A DNA stretch of 64,000 bases from Metapseudomonas resinovorans DSM 21078 (lineage in GTDB: Bacteria; Pseudomonadota; Gammaproteobacteria; Pseudomonadales; Pseudomonadaceae). This document shows positions 49,528-59,599 of this stretch, piece after piece (the first letter of the stretch is position 1; every line of letters begins with the position of its first letter). The notes beneath the pieces are model-generated. The model was not told the origin of the DNA. It worked only from the letters and a program-made list of their open reading frames with translations, and did no database searches. The stretch is from NCBI RefSeq assembly GCF_000423545.1, contig NZ_AUIE01000031.1, positions 1 through 64,000 on the forward strand, read 5' to 3'. The position numbers and the translations under genes are program-made.

Positions 49528-51045
49528 TCAGGCGATGCTCTGGGTCGCGGTGTCGACGCTGGCCAAGCCCAGGCGCTCGTCGGAGCGGGTGCTGACTTCG
49601 CGGTACAGGGCCGCGTCGCTTTCCAGGGCCTTCTCGCGGGCCGGGAAGATTTCCTTCAGCTTGGCAACCCACTGCTCGGAACGGGTCTGTTCGGCGAAGC
49701 AGCGCTCGATCAGGTTGAGCATGATGGACACGGTCACGGACGCACCCGGAGAGGCACCCAGCAGGGCTGCGATGCTGCCGTCTTCGGCCGAGACCAGTTC
49801 GGTGCCGAATTGCAGGATGCCGCCGTTCTTGGCGTCCTTCTTGATGATCTGCACGCGCTGGCCGGCCACTTCCAGGCGCCAGTCGGCCGGGTTCAGGTCC
49901 GGATAGAACTTGCGCAGGGCGTCCAGGCGCTGTTCCTGGGATTGCATCACTTCCTTGACCAGGTAGCGGGTCAGGTCGAAGTTGTCGCGAGCCACGGCCA
50001 GCATCGGGCCGAGATTGCTCGGGCGCACCGAGAGCGGCAGGTCCATGAAGGAACCGTGCTTGAGGAACTTGGTGGTGAAGCCGGCGTAAGGGCCGAACAG
50101 CAGGGATTTCTTGCCATCGACCACACGGGTGTCCAAATGCGGCACGGACATCGGCGGGGCGCCGACTTCGGCCTGGCTGTAGACCTTGGCCTGGTGCTGC
50201 TTGACCACTTCCGGGTTGTCGCAGCGCAGCCACTGGCCGCTTACCGGGAAGCCGCCGAAGCCCTTGCCTTCGGGGATGCCGGAGAGCTGCAGCAGCGGCA
50301 GTGCGCCGCCGCCAGCACCCAGGAACACGAAGCGTGCGGACACTTCGCGGCTGGCGCCGGTCTGGGTGTTCTTGATGCTGGCTTTCCAGCCCTTGTCGGT
50401 ACGGTTGAGGTCGGTGACCTTCTGGAAGTAACTGACACGGGTGTTCGACAGGCTGGTGAGGTATTGCAGCAACTGATTGGTGACCGCGCCGAAGTTGACG
50501 TCGGTGCCGTTCATGGCGCGGGTCGCGGCGATCTTCTCGGACGCGTCGCGGCCTTTCATCATCAGCGGCGTCCATTTGGCCATGGTGGCGCGGTCTTCGG
50601 TGTACTCCATCTCGCTGAAGGCGTGGTGCTGGCGGAGCAGCTCGAAGCGCTTCTTGAGGAACGCGGTGTCCTTGTCGCCGCGCACGAAAGAAAGGTGCGG
50701 GACGGCGTTGATGAAGGTCTTGGGCGAGCCGAATGCGCTCTTGCCGCTCATGTAGGCCCAGAACTGCTTGGAGACCTCGAACTGGGCATTGATGCTGACG
50801 GCCTTCTTGATGTCGATGGAGCCATCGGCCGCCTGGGGCGTGTAATTCAGCTCGCAGAGGCCTGCATGGCCGGTACCTGCGTTGTTCCAGGGGTTGGAGC
50901 TCTCGATGGCCCCCGACTCCCGGAGTTCTGCAATCTCCAGCTTGATGCCGGGATCGAGCTCTTTAAGCAGTACCGCCAGCGTAGCGCTCATGATGCCGGC
51001 CCCGACCAGCAACACGTCCACTGCTTCGTAATCGTTTTGCGCCAT
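49528..51045 (-). CDS. mqo: Malate:quinone oxidoreductase
   Basis: A 505-residue membrane-associated flavoprotein oxidising malate to oxaloacetate with electrons to quinone. The FAD fold is seen as [22 protein letters not shown], and family segments include [22 protein letters not shown] and [24 protein letters not shown] 51045 ([10 protein letters not shown]) gives the family N-terminus; a longer frame to 51090 lacks support. Confidence 0.96.
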   Translation of the reverse strand: MAQNDYEAVDVLLVGAGIMSATLAVLLKELDPGIKLEIAELRESGAIESSNPWNNAGTGHAGLCELNYTPQAADGSIDIKKAVSINAQFEVSKQFWAYMSGKSAFGSPKTFINAVPHLSFVRGDKDTAFLKKRFELLRQHHAFSEMEYTEDRATMAKWTPLMMKGRDASEKIAATRAMNGTDVNFGAVTNQLLQYLTSLSNTRVSYFQKVTDLNRTDKGWKASIKNTQTGASREVSARFVFLGAGGGALPLLQLSGIPEGKGFGGFPVSGQWLRCDNPEVVKQHQAKVYSQAEVGAPPMSVPHLDTRVVDGKKSLLFGPYAGFTTKFLKHGSFMDLPLSVRPSNLGPMLAVARDNFDLTRYLVKEVMQSQEQRLDALRKFYPDLNPADWRLEVAGQRVQIIKKDAKNGGILQFGTELVSAEDGSIAALLGASPGASVTVSIMLNLIERCFAEQTRSEQWVAKLKEIFPAREKALESDAALYREVSTRSDERLGLASVDTATQSIA

Positions 51046-51323
51046 TTGCTCGCCACTCTCTCGTGAAGTAGTGAAAAACCGTCTTCTCACGCTCTTTTGG
51101 AGACGTGAACCTCAAAAGGATCGCCTACCCCCGGGCAGGCCGCTTCCGTCTGCGCGCGCGTTACTACGCATGCGTCCCTGCAAAAAAGCGTTTGCAATTC
51201 GGGCGAAAGGATGCGGCGAACCAACGAGTGGCAGCGCGAAAAGTGGACGGCTCTCTGTGGGGCTGTGCGGATGCCCAAGCTGGCGCGAGGTGCGGTGTTG
51301 CGAGGCCCGATCAGGAGACGACC

Positions 51324-51346
51324 TTATAATCGGGGGGCGATTATAA
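51324..51346. promoter_or_regulatory. Palindrome upstream of mqo containing TATAAT on both strands
   Basis: TTATAATCG (51324-51332) and CGATTATAA (51338-51346) form a perfect 9-bp inverted repeat around GGGGG. Each arm contains TATAAT. The 353-nt gap 51046-51398 otherwise shows no gene. It could be a -10 element of the mqo promoter, a regulator site, or both; no matching -35 is clear. Confidence 0.5.
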
Positions 51347-51398
51347 CGATGAAATCGGGGGAATAGGGCGCTTGCTGTGACTTTTCTTCTTCCGCCGG

Positions 51399-51632
51399 TC
51401 AGGCTGCCAACGCGCGGCGACGCGCAGGCTGTCCGACGACCGGTGCGACGCGGGCGCTGGCGGGGAGGGGCTGGTCGAGCCAGGCGAGGCTGGATTCGCG
51501 GACTTCCACCCAGTTGCCGGTGGCCGGGCAGTCGATTCCCTGGTGCAGGCCACGGCAGATCCCGGCGGTATCCACCAGGGCAAAGCAGCGGCGTTGCGGG
51601 CGACGGGCGAACAGGGACCAGAAGAGGATCAT
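51399..51632 (-). CDS. Small conserved protein of unknown function
   Basis: A 77-residue protein starting MILFWSLFARRPQRR and rich in Ala and Pro at its C-terminus, with three cysteines (RCFAL, ICRG, DCPA). ATG 51632 follows GGAG at 8 nt; the longer frame to 51728 has no such site. No motif recognised. Likely real given the ribosome binding site and location between conserved genes. Confidence 0.58.
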   Translation of the reverse strand: MILFWSLFARRPQRRCFALVDTAGICRGLHQGIDCPATGNWVEVRESSLAWLDQPLPASARVAPVVGQPARRRALAA

Positions 51633-51807
51633 CGGGACTACTCCAATCAGGGCAGCACCTTTATCCCACGCGGGCGTGACAAGGGCATGACAGGAACCGC
51701 AAGCACGGATGGCGGTCTGACATTGCACGGGAATGGCGCTCTGTCAGTACCCTGGCTGGCTGGTTATACTGCCGGCCGTTTTGCCTTCACTCCTGGAGAG
51801 ATAAAGC

Positions 51808-52389
51808 ATGCTGAAACGCCCGTTGCTTGGCCTGCTGGCCGCCCTCAGCCTGACCCTGGTCGGCTGTGCCCTCAGCCCGCAGCAACTCAGCCCGCAACCA
51901 AAACTCACCGGCCCGCTGACCCCGATGGGCCAGGGTCAGCCGGTGGTGGTGCGCGTCGCCGATGGTCGTCCGTCCCCGGTGCTTGGCACCCGTGGCGGCA
52001 TCTATTCCGACACCAGCGCGATCAGCGTGCAGAGCCAGGACATCCTGCCGCGCCTGCAAGCTGAGGCCGAGGCCGCTGTGCGCCTTCTGGGCTTCACCCC
52101 GTCCCCGAACGCTTACAACGCGCCGCAGCTGACCCTTACCCTGGCCGATCTGAAGTACCAGTCGCCCAAGGAAACCTATGTCACCGAGGCCAACATCAGT
52201 GCCAGCTTCCGCGTCGATGTGCAGAACAGCACCCGTCGCTACAGCGGCAAGTACGGCGCCTCGCTGAACCAGCGCTTCGGTACCGCACCGAACCAGCAGA
52301 CCAACACCAAGCTGGTGAGCGATGTGCTGAGCGACGCCCTGACCCGTGCCTTCAAGGACCCGACCATCGGTCAGGTGCTTTCGCAGTAA
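51808..52389 (+). CDS. YajG-family lipoprotein
   Basis: A 193-residue lipoprotein with lipobox LVGC (Cys20) followed by ALSPQQLSPQPKLTGPL. The rest is a periplasmic alpha/beta domain typical of YajG (DGRPSPVLGTRGG). The role is unknown; the family localises to the outer membrane. GGAGAG precedes the ATG. Confidence 0.9.
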   Translation: MLKRPLLGLLAALSLTLVGCALSPQQLSPQPKLTGPLTPMGQGQPVVVRVADGRPSPVLGTRGGIYSDTSAISVQSQDILPRLQAEAEAAVRLLGFTPSPNAYNAPQLTLTLADLKYQSPKETYVTEANISASFRVDVQNSTRRYSGKYGASLNQRFGTAPNQQTNTKLVSDVLSDALTRAFKDPTIGQVLSQ

Positions 52390-52408
52390 GGCAACCCTGC
52401 ACGATGGA

Positions 52409-52435
52409 GCCCGGCCAAGCGCCGGGCTTTTTTCT
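52409..52435 (+). terminator. Terminator after yajG
   Basis: GCCCGGC pairs with GCCGGGC around CAAGC, followed by TTTTTT. Confidence 0.93.
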
Positions 52436-52622
52436 GCGTGCAACTGCAGTGCAGCGGGTTCTTTGTGGGAGCGGTTGCAGCGGCATTCGTCGGAACGACC
52501 ACGTGAGGGGGGGCTGGTTTCGGTAAACTCCGAGCCTTCCGAGAAGCCGCCTGGTTTAGGGCGGACATTTCCTTGTCTTGCAGGTTGCGTGCACGGTCGC
52601 ACCGCCTGAAGCGGAGTTGAAG

Positions 52623-52907
52623 ATGTCGCTGCAGGCGCTTTGGGCCATGTTCCTGGCCCACCCCGCACAGGTTGTGAATGGCCTGGCTTTGTTCTTTGCA
52701 TCTGCCGGCGCCTGGGTGTTGCTGGCTACCCGTCTGCGCGAGCAGCGTTCCATTGCCCGTCTGGCTGCCGAGAGCGATCTGGAAGAGATGGAAACCACCG
52801 ACGTGCAGGATGAGTCTGCTCGGCGCCTCAATCGCTTCTTCTACAGTTTTGGCTATTTCAGTTTGGCAGTAGCCCTGGGCGTGTCTTGGGCCAGTACGCA
52901 ACTCTGA
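52623..52907 (+). CDS. Small two-helix membrane protein
   Basis: A 94-residue protein with hydrophobic segments at about residues 15-37 and 72-90, separated by a charged, acidic cytoplasmic stretch (RLREQRSIARLAAESDLEEME). Conserved in Pseudomonas as I recall; function unknown. ATG 52623 follows GGAG. Confidence 0.75.
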   Translation: MSLQALWAMFLAHPAQVVNGLALFFASAGAWVLLATRLREQRSIARLAAESDLEEMETTDVQDESARRLNRFFYSFGYFSLAVALGVSWASTQL

Positions 52908-52927
52908 GTGCACCAGCGCAAAACAAG

Positions 52928-52953
52928 AACGGCGACCCAAGGGTCGCCGTTTT
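52928..52953. terminator. Bidirectional terminator
   Basis: AACGGCGACCC and GGGTCGCCGTT form an 11-bp stem with an AA centre between convergent genes ending at 52907 and 52970. Confidence 0.88.
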
Positions 52954-52969
52954 GCGTTCTGGAGCCTGG

Positions 52970-54133
52970 TTAAAGCGGTAGACCTGCCTTGATCCGGTAC
53001 TGATTGCGCACCGGGGTGGCGTACTGCTGGATCAGGTAGGGGCGTTGCTCTTCGGGGCAGGCGCCCAGGCGTTTCTGCCACTCGGCCTCGGCGCGAGCCA
53101 GTTCGTCGCCGCTGAACACTTCCGCTGCCGTCGGGACCTGCAGTTCCGGGTCGCGTTCGCCCCACAGGGCGTAAGCCAGGTAGTGCACCGGGAACAGGCG
53201 ATATCCGCCGAGGATCTGTTTGTCGATTTCCTGGGCCAGTTGCTTGGCGTCTTCGCTGGCGCTGCCGATCTCGCTACCGAAGGCAATGTGCACCCGGCCC
53301 TTGTAGCCGGTGATGCCCAGGGCAATGCTGGTGTCGTCTTCGCCCGCAGCCTTGGCGTAGCTGCCCGTGCTGGCGCGGATCTGCAGTTCACGAGCCTTGG
53401 CCTGGTCGCAGGGGTCGTACTCGTAGCTGATGGATACCGGAATCAGGTGCAGGTCACGAATCACATTCGAGAAGGGCTCGTCCTTGCGACTCATGTGGAA
53501 CATCTTGAGGATCGCCGAATCGGTGCGGTCATCACCGTCCTTGGCGCGACCCTCGGCCTGGGCGATCCAGATCGACTGTCCATCCTGGCGGATCGAGTGA
53601 TTGATGTAGGCCGACAGCAGTTGGAAGGCTGCCAGCTTCTCGCGGCGTCCAGCCAGGTTGCGGTGCACGATGAAGCTCTTGTTCAGGCGCATCAGGTCGC
53701 TGACGTAGGGCTTCTGCAGCAGGTTGTCGCCGATGGCGATGCGGGGCGTCGGAAGGCCTGCGTGGTACACGGCGTAGTTGACGAAGGCCGGGTCCATGAC
53801 GATGTCGCGGTGGTTGGCCAGGAACAGGTAGGCGGTGCCTGGCTTCAGGCGTTCCACGCCCGAGTAGGTCACGCCGTCGGTGGCGCGCTCGATGGTGTTA
53901 TCCACATAGGGCTCGATGCGGTCCTGCAACGCGGCCACCGAATCGATGCTGGCGAACTCCCGACGTAGCCGATGAGCTATAACAGGCTTGAGGAGCCAGC
54001 CCAGCGGTCCCGCCAGTTTCGGGAAACGATAGCGGGTGAGGGTGCCGAGGAAGGCGTCATCGGCGAACAGGCGCGAGAGCACTGCCGGTACCTCGGCATC
54101 GTCATAGGGTCGGATGGCTTCAAATTCGCCCAT
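52970..54133 (-). CDS. 1-acyl-glycerol-3-phosphate acyltransferase-like protein
   Basis: A 387-residue PlsC/PlsB-type acyltransferase. The HX4D motif is LFLANHRDIVMDPAF (about residues 114-128), with a later substrate-binding segment FIVHRNLAGRREK and an SIWIAQAEGRAKDG motif III-like stretch. It probably acylates a glycerophospholipid precursor; the exact acceptor is not clear. No membrane helix is obvious at the N-terminus. Confidence 0.85.
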   Translation of the reverse strand: MGEFEAIRPYDDAEVPAVLSRLFADDAFLGTLTRYRFPKLAGPLGWLLKPVIAHRLRREFASIDSVAALQDRIEPYVDNTIERATDGVTYSGVERLKPGTAYLFLANHRDIVMDPAFVNYAVYHAGLPTPRIAIGDNLLQKPYVSDLMRLNKSFIVHRNLAGRREKLAAFQLLSAYINHSIRQDGQSIWIAQAEGRAKDGDDRTDSAILKMFHMSRKDEPFSNVIRDLHLIPVSISYEYDPCDQAKARELQIRASTGSYAKAAGEDDTSIALGITGYKGRVHIAFGSEIGSASEDAKQLAQEIDKQILGGYRLFPVHYLAYALWGERDPELQVPTAAEVFSGDELARAEAEWQKRLGACPEEQRPYLIQQYATPVRNQYRIKAGLPL

Positions 54134-54238
54134 TGGTCACTCTTGTTCTGGAATTGGCTGGGTAAAGGGGGGGAGGCCCGGGTGTTCGGGGCGTCAAATA
54201 GACCGGCGATTATACAGGCAAGTCACACGGGAGGCGGG

Positions 54239-54421
54239 ATGCTGGAAACAGAGGACTACCAATGCCCTTACTGCGGCGAGCCAGCCGAAGCTGTGCTCGA
54301 TCTCTCGGGTGGCGACCAGCAATACATCGAAGATTGTCCGGTGTGCTGCCGGCCCATCCTGTTCCTGCTCTGGACCGACGGCCAGGACTGGAGCCTGGAG
54401 GTTCGCCGGGAGGATGACTGA
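54239..54421 (+). CDS. CPXCG-motif cysteine-rich small protein
   Basis: A 60-residue zinc-ribbon protein with CPYCG (residues 9-13) and CPVCC (about 34-38). An acidic C-terminus follows (VRREDD). The family is conserved and uncharacterised. Its stop shares one base with the ATG of the next gene, so they are coupled. Confidence 0.87.
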   Translation: MLETEDYQCPYCGEPAEAVLDLSGGDQQYIEDCPVCCRPILFLLWTDGQDWSLEVRREDD

Positions 54422-54681
54422 TGCGGCGCATCTATGAGCCCAGGGACCTGATCGAAGCCGAACTGCTGCTGGGCATGCTCTCCAGTGAGGGCGTGGAGGC
54501 CCACCTGGCCGGTAGCCATCTGCTGGGGGGCATCGGGGAACTACCGATGTTCGGCTTGCTCGGCCTGCTGGTCGAGGACGACGACGCCGAACGCGCCAGC
54601 GGGTTGATCGCCGCGTACAATGCCGCGCAACCCCTGCCGGGCGAAGAGCCTGACAGCTATCCCGGCACGCTGCTCTGCTGA
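54421..54681 (+). CDS. DUF2007 putative signal-transducing protein
   Basis: An 86-residue protein matching DUF2007: RRIYEPRDLIEAELLLGMLSSEGVEAHLAG, then GLLVEDDDAERASGLIAAY. It looks like a small ferredoxin-like fold of unknown function. It overlaps the CPXCG gene by one base and is followed 24 nt later by the SRAP-like gene, probably in the same transcript. Confidence 0.85.
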   Translation: MRRIYEPRDLIEAELLLGMLSSEGVEAHLAGSHLLGGIGELPMFGLLGLLVEDDDAERASGLIAAYNAAQPLPGEEPDSYPGTLLC

Positions 54682-54705
54682 TCCCCGACCTGAACAGGCT
54701 GCCCC

Positions 54706-55320
54706 ATGTCTGGACGTTTCGCCCTGTTTCGCTGGACGCCTGCACTGGCGGCCCTTCCTGGTTTCCCCGCCGACCATCAACCGCACTGGAACCTGGCCCC
54801 CGGTGGCCGGGTATTGATGCTGCGTGAACTGGGTGACCAACGCCGCGCCGACATGGCCCGCTGGGGGTTGACTCCGGCCTGGCTCACCGACCTGTCGAAG
54901 ACCCCCGCCCACGCCCGTGTCGAAACCCTGGCCGACCAGCCGATGTTCCGCGAAGCCTTCCGTTCGCGGCGCTGCCTGATCCTGGCCAACGGATTCTACG
55001 AGTGGCGCGGTGTGCGCAAGCGGCCCTACTGGGTCAGCGCCGAAGGCGGAATCATGTACTTCGCCGCGCTGTGGGAGGCCTATCCGGTCGGTGGCATGGA
55101 ATACCTCAGCCTGGCGATGGTCACCCAGCCCGTGGCCGACCTGCGTCGCCCGCTGGTGCTGGACGAGGAAGGCCAGCGGCTCTGGCTGGCCGCTGATTCG
55201 ACGCCAATGCAGTTGCTCGAACTGCTGGCCAGGCCGGGGCCGCAGTTGCGCGAACGCCCCCTGGCGAACCTGGTGAATGACCCGAAGCTGGACGGGCCGG
55301 AGTGCCTGACGCCGGCTTGA
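54706..55320 (+). CDS. SRAP-family (YedK/HMCES-like) protein lacking the catalytic cysteine
   Basis: A 204-residue protein with the SRAP fold pattern: N-terminal GRFALF, NLAPG (29-33), ARVET (70-74), NGFYEW (95-100) and RRPLVL (147-152). SRAP proteins crosslink abasic sites in single-stranded DNA through Cys2 after the initiator Met is removed. Here residue 2 is Ser (MSGRF; codon TCT). The Asn before ARVET is His69, and the His of the HDR-P-LVL motif is absent (ADLRRPLVL). Only the active-site Glu (Glu99) remains. Family membership is clear, but classical DNA-protein crosslinking would not be possible. Confidence 0.88.
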   Translation: MSGRFALFRWTPALAALPGFPADHQPHWNLAPGGRVLMLRELGDQRRADMARWGLTPAWLTDLSKTPAHARVETLADQPMFREAFRSRRCLILANGFYEWRGVRKRPYWVSAEGGIMYFAALWEAYPVGGMEYLSLAMVTQPVADLRRPLVLDEEGQRLWLAADSTPMQLLELLARPGPQLRERPLANLVNDPKLDGPECLTPA

Positions 55321-55338
55321 GGCGCCCTTTTCCTACGA

Positions 55339-55365
55339 AAAAGCCCCTCTTCGAGAGGGGCTTTT
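55339..55365. terminator. Bidirectional terminator
   Basis: AAAAGCCCCTCT and AGAGGGGCTTTT surround TCG between the convergent SRAP and chemoreceptor genes. Confidence 0.93.
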
Positions 55366-55369
55366 GGTT

Positions 55370-57508
55370 TTACACCCTGAACTGATTGATCAGCCGCCTT
55401 TGCTGCTCGGCCAGCTTGGTCAGTTCGGCGCTGGCCTGGGAGGCTTCGTCGGCACCGCCGGCGACCTCGTTGGCCACCTGGCCGATGTTGATCACGTTGC
55501 GGTTGATGTCTTCGGCCACTGCGCTCTGTTCCTCGGCCGCGCTGGCGATCTGGGTGTTCATGTCGTTGATCACCGATACCGCCTGGGTGATCGACTCCAG
55601 CGCATGGGCGGCCTCGTTGGCGTGCTGCACGCTGGTGTCGGTCTTCTCCTGGCTGTCCTGCATCACCTTCACCACTTCACGGGTGCCGTGCTGCAGTTGC
55701 TGGATCATCGTCTGGATTTCTTCGGTGGCCTGCTGGGTCTTTTGCGCCAGGTTGCGCACCTCGTCGGCAACCACAGCGAAGCCGCGGCCCTGCTCACCCG
55801 CACGCGCTGCCTCGATGGCCGCGTTCAGCGCCAGCAGGTTGGTCTGCTCGGCGATGCCACGGATGGCCACCAGGATGGCGTTGATGTTCTCGCTGTCCTT
55901 GGCCAGGTTCTGCACCACGCCCACGGCGCGGCCGATCTCGGTGGCCAGGGCGGAGATGGCTTCGGCGGTGCTGTGGACGATGCGCTTGCCGTGGTTGGCT
56001 GCCTGGTCGGCATGGCTGGCCGCTTCCGCCGCGTGGGTTGCATTGCGCGCCACGTCCTGGGCGGTGGCGGTCATCTCATGGACGGCGGTGGCCACCAGCT
56101 CGATCTCCGCCAGTTGCTTCTGCACGCCCTGGTTGGTGCGGATGGCGATGTCGGCGGTGTGCTCGGACGAATCGCTGACCTTCTGCACCGAGGTCACCAC
56201 CTGGCTGATCATCGATTGCAGCTTGCCGAGGAAGGTGTTGAAACCGCCCGCGATGGCGCCCATTTCATCGGCCCGGTTGTTGTGCAGGCGTTGGGTCAGG
56301 TCGCCGTCGCCCTTGGCGATATCGTCGAGCATGCCGACCATCTGGCGTAGCGGACGGGCGATGCCGTAGCCGACGAACCAGATCACCAGCAGGCCGAGAC
56401 CGGCGATGAGCAGCCCCACCAGGGTCATGCCGAAGATATCGGCGTCGCGCTGGGCGGCGAGGTCGCCCTGCAACTGGGACAGTTCCTTCATCACTGCCTG
56501 CACCGGCAGTTGGATCAGCAGCACCCAGCGGGCGTCGGTGTCGCCGATGCCGAACGGCACCATCAGTTCGATGCGCTGGCTGGCCTGGTCGATGCGGTAG
56601 GACGGCTGATTGCCGGAGAACCCGCGCAGGCTGTCCATGGTGCTGGTGTCGAACACCTTGGCGGCTTCTTCACCCAGTTTGGCGCTGTCCCTGGAGTAGG
56701 CCACCAGGCGGTTGTTGCTGGCGATCAGGGCCATGTCGCCGGCACCGTCGTAAAGCTGCTGGTCGGCCTTGGTCAGCAGGTCCTGGATGAAATTCAGGGA
56801 GAAGTCGGCGCCACTGATGCCGCGGAATTCGCCCTTGATCATGATCGGCGCGGTAAAGGACGAAAGGATCATGATCTTGCCGCCCACGTCATAGGGTGCG
56901 GGGTCGATGGCGCAGGGTTTCTTGCGTTCTTTCGGGCAGAGGTAGTACTCGCCTTCGCGGACGCCCGTGTTGAGCATCTTCTCGCTTTCCATGAAACCAA
57001 TGGCGTCCTGGCCCAGGCTGCCGTCTGCGTTGCGGAACCACCAAGGCAGGAAGCGGCCGGTACCGTCGTAGCCGTTGCCTTTCTGTCCCGCGTAGTTGGC
57101 ATCGGCGCCGTCGATGGCATTAGGCTCCCAGCCGATGTAGCTACCGTTCAGCTTGGGATTGCGCTCCGTGGTCTGGCGCACCAGATTGTTGAGCTGCTCG
57201 CGGCTGATGCTCAGCTTTGGATTGCCGGCCTCATCGGTTTCCCCCAGCAGGCTGTTGAGGTTGGCCATGTTCTTGGCGATGCCCAGCGGCAATTCCAGCT
57301 CGCGCTGGATCTGGCTGACCTGGGAACTGGCAAGGGCCACCAGCCGCTCGTTGATGACCTGCTCGAGCAGCGCCTGGGTTCGTTGCTGCACCAGTTCCTG
57401 GGTTTTCGCACCGGAAAACAGGGCGTAGAGCACCAGGGCGGCAACCACCGCCAGCACGCTGGCTCCTGCCAAGGCTGCGATGGAGAATTGAATGGACCTG
57501 AACTTCAT
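55370..57508 (-). CDS. Methyl-accepting chemotaxis protein with periplasmic dCache-type domain
   Basis: A 712-residue chemoreceptor. TM1 covers about residues 8-30. A ~330-residue periplasmic sensor follows, of dCache type by size and the [11 protein letters not shown]-like segment. TM2 is near 385-410, then HAMP. The cytoplasmic methylated domain has the invariant tip [34 protein letters not shown]. The ligand is unknown. No NWETF-type CheR-binding tail is present. ATG 57508 (GGAG upstream) is preferred over the longer frame to 57583. Confidence 0.92.
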   Translation of the reverse strand: MKFRSIQFSIAALAGASVLAVVAALVLYALFSGAKTQELVQQRTQALLEQVINERLVALASSQVSQIQRELELPLGIAKNMANLNSLLGETDEAGNPKLSISREQLNNLVRQTTERNPKLNGSYIGWEPNAIDGADANYAGQKGNGYDGTGRFLPWWFRNADGSLGQDAIGFMESEKMLNTGVREGEYYLCPKERKKPCAIDPAPYDVGGKIMILSSFTAPIMIKGEFRGISGADFSLNFIQDLLTKADQQLYDGAGDMALIASNNRLVAYSRDSAKLGEEAAKVFDTSTMDSLRGFSGNQPSYRIDQASQRIELMVPFGIGDTDARWVLLIQLPVQAVMKELSQLQGDLAAQRDADIFGMTLVGLLIAGLGLLVIWFVGYGIARPLRQMVGMLDDIAKGDGDLTQRLHNNRADEMGAIAGGFNTFLGKLQSMISQVVTSVQKVSDSSEHTADIAIRTNQGVQKQLAEIELVATAVHEMTATAQDVARNATHAAEAASHADQAANHGKRIVHSTAEAISALATEIGRAVGVVQNLAKDSENINAILVAIRGIAEQTNLLALNAAIEAARAGEQGRGFAVVADEVRNLAQKTQQATEEIQTMIQQLQHGTREVVKVMQDSQEKTDTSVQHANEAAHALESITQAVSVINDMNTQIASAAEEQSAVAEDINRNVINIGQVANEVAGGADEASQASAELTKLAEQQRRLINQFRV

Positions 57509-57683
57509 GGGGGCTCCGGGGAAAAAGGACTTCACCTTGCATCTGTATATCGGCAGCACTGTGAAATTTCCTAAATCGCCCATGCAGATAAAAGCGTCGC
57601 CGGCTTGTCTACATGCGACGCGGTTGCCGGGTTATCTGGCCGGCCGTAGCATTACCGACCTCGCAAAGAGATGGAGAGCCATC

Positions 57684-58502
57684 ATGGCCAAGCTGTTTTA
57701 CCTGTCCGGGCTGACCGCGGCCCTGCTCCTGGCAGGATGCCAGGCCGTCAACACCACCAGCGGCGGGGCAGTGGGCGTCGAGCGCAAGCAGTACATGCTC
57801 AGCACGCTGTCGAGTGCCGAGCTCAATCAGATGTACGCCAAGTCCTACCAGCAGACCCTGAGCGAGGCCTCGCAAAAGGGCGTGCTGGACAAGAACAGCA
57901 CCGATGCCCGTCGTGTCGACGCGATTGCCAAGCGCCTGATCGCCCAGACGTCCGCGTTCCGTCCGGATGCCGCGCAATGGGCGTGGGAAGCCAACGTGAT
58001 CGACAGCGACGAGCTCAACGCCAACTGCGGTCCGGGTGGCAAGATCATCGTCTACAGCGGCTTGATCGATAAGCTCAAACTCACCGATGACGAACTGGCG
58101 GCGGTGATGGGCCACGAGATCGCCCACGCCCTGCGCGAACACAGCCGTGAAGCCATGACCAAGGCCTATGGCGTGCAAATGGCCAACCAGATTGGTTCGG
58201 TGCTGGGCGTCGGTCAGGCCGGCCTGGGCATGGCCAATGCAGGTGTCGACTACCTGATGACCCTGCCCAACAGTCGGTCCAACGAGAACGAGGCGGACTT
58301 GATCGGCCTGGAACTCGCCGCCCGTGCCGGTTACGACCCGAACGCCGCGATCACCCTCTGGCAGAAGATGGAGCAGGCCGGTGGTGGTGCGCCGCCGGAG
58401 TTCATGAGCACGCACCCGTCCTCCAGCTCGCGGATGTCGTCGCTGAAGGCGGCCATTCCGAAAGTGATGCCGCTGTACCAGCAGGCCAAGGGGCAACGCT
58501 GA
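57684..58502 (+). CDS. M48-family metallopeptidase lipoprotein (LoiP-like)
   Basis: A 272-residue zinc protease with a lipoprotein signal (LLLAGCQAV, Cys17). The catalytic HEIAHALREH motif is near residue 146 and the third ligand Glu lies in SRSNENEADLIGLELAARAGYDP. It resembles E. coli LoiP/YggG, an outer-membrane-tethered protease. ATG 57684 follows GGAGAG; the longer frame from 57492 is unsupported. Confidence 0.92.
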   Translation: MAKLFYLSGLTAALLLAGCQAVNTTSGGAVGVERKQYMLSTLSSAELNQMYAKSYQQTLSEASQKGVLDKNSTDARRVDAIAKRLIAQTSAFRPDAAQWAWEANVIDSDELNANCGPGGKIIVYSGLIDKLKLTDDELAAVMGHEIAHALREHSREAMTKAYGVQMANQIGSVLGVGQAGLGMANAGVDYLMTLPNSRSNENEADLIGLELAARAGYDPNAAITLWQKMEQAGGGAPPEFMSTHPSSSSRMSSLKAAIPKVMPLYQQAKGQR

Positions 58503-58615
58503 GGAGGGCAAGGTGCCGGCCCAGCGGCTGGCATCCCGGCAACCCGCGTTCTAGACTGCTTGCCGCCACTTCGGACTCTCCGGGGTGGCGAATCTCCAAC
58601 GGATGAGGAGCTGCA

Positions 58616-59599
58616 GTGAAAATCGCCGTACTTGGAGCAACCGGCTTGCTCGGCCATCACACGGCTCGGGCGGTGAAAGCCGCGGGGCACCAGCTGGTGC
58701 TGATACATCGGCCGTCGTCACGGATCGAGCGGCTGGCCTACCTGGAGCCCGAGTGCCGGTCCGCCGAACTGCTCGATCATGCCGGTCTCACTCGCACGCT
58801 CAGTGGCCTCGACGGTGTGATCTTCTGCGCCGCAGGCTACCCGAAGCGGCCGCGCCGCTGGCAGGAAGAGGTTGCCAGCGCCCTCGACGAGACCAACCAC
58901 TTCTACGCCGCCTGCCTCGCTGCCCACGTGCCGCGCATTCTCTATACCGGCGCTGCCATTGCCCTGCCTCGCCATCCCGAAGGCCTGCCCGGTCACGAGG
59001 GGTTGTTCTATGAAGGCATGCCGCGCTGGAAGAACGCTTATCTGCTGAGCAAGTGGGCGCTGGATGAACAGGCCCGTGAACAGGCCCGTAGCGGCCTGCC
59101 GGTGATCATCGGAATTCCTGGTATGTGCCTCGGCGAGTTCGATGCCGTCCCCAGTACCGGGCGCCTCATCACCGCCATGGCCCAAGGTTGGATGACCCAC
59201 TATGTACCCGGCCGGCGCAACGTGGTGGATGCCGCCGATGCTGGGCGCGGCCTGTTGCTGGCGCTGGAGAAGGGGCGGGTGGGCGAGCGTTACCTGCTGG
59301 CCGGACAGAACATCGAGATGGCCGAACTGACTGAGCGTATCGCCAACCTGCTTGGCGTGCAGCCGCCGCAACCGATGCCGCTGGCGTTGGCCAAGGGCAT
59401 GGCGGCGCTCGGCAGGATGCGTTACCGGCTCTCAGGCGAGTTGCCGAAGCTGGATGATACGGCCATCGCGGTGATGGCCGGCGGGCAGTTCCTGGATGGC
59501 AGCAAGGCCCAGCACGAACTGGGCTTCGTTGCCGAGACGCCGCTGGAGGTCACCCTGGAACGCACCATTGGCTGGTTCCGGGCCAACGGCTATCTGTGA
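58616..59599 (+). CDS. NAD-dependent epimerase/dehydratase-family protein
   Basis: A 327-residue extended SDR protein. The N-terminal Rossmann motif is VLGATGLLGHHTARAVKAAGH. The usual YxxxK is not obvious as such (AYLLSKWALDE is the likely equivalent). The substrate is unknown; members act on sugar nucleotides, flavonoid-like compounds or steroids. GTG start at 58616 with GAGGAG upstream. Confidence 0.87.
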   Translation: MKIAVLGATGLLGHHTARAVKAAGHQLVLIHRPSSRIERLAYLEPECRSAELLDHAGLTRTLSGLDGVIFCAAGYPKRPRRWQEEVASALDETNHFYAACLAAHVPRILYTGAAIALPRHPEGLPGHEGLFYEGMPRWKNAYLLSKWALDEQAREQARSGLPVIIGIPGMCLGEFDAVPSTGRLITAMAQGWMTHYVPGRRNVVDAADAGRGLLLALEKGRVGERYLLAGQNIEMAELTERIANLLGVQPPQPMPLALAKGMAALGRMRYRLSGELPKLDDTAIAVMAGGQFLDGSKAQHELGFVAETPLEVTLERTIGWFRANGYL

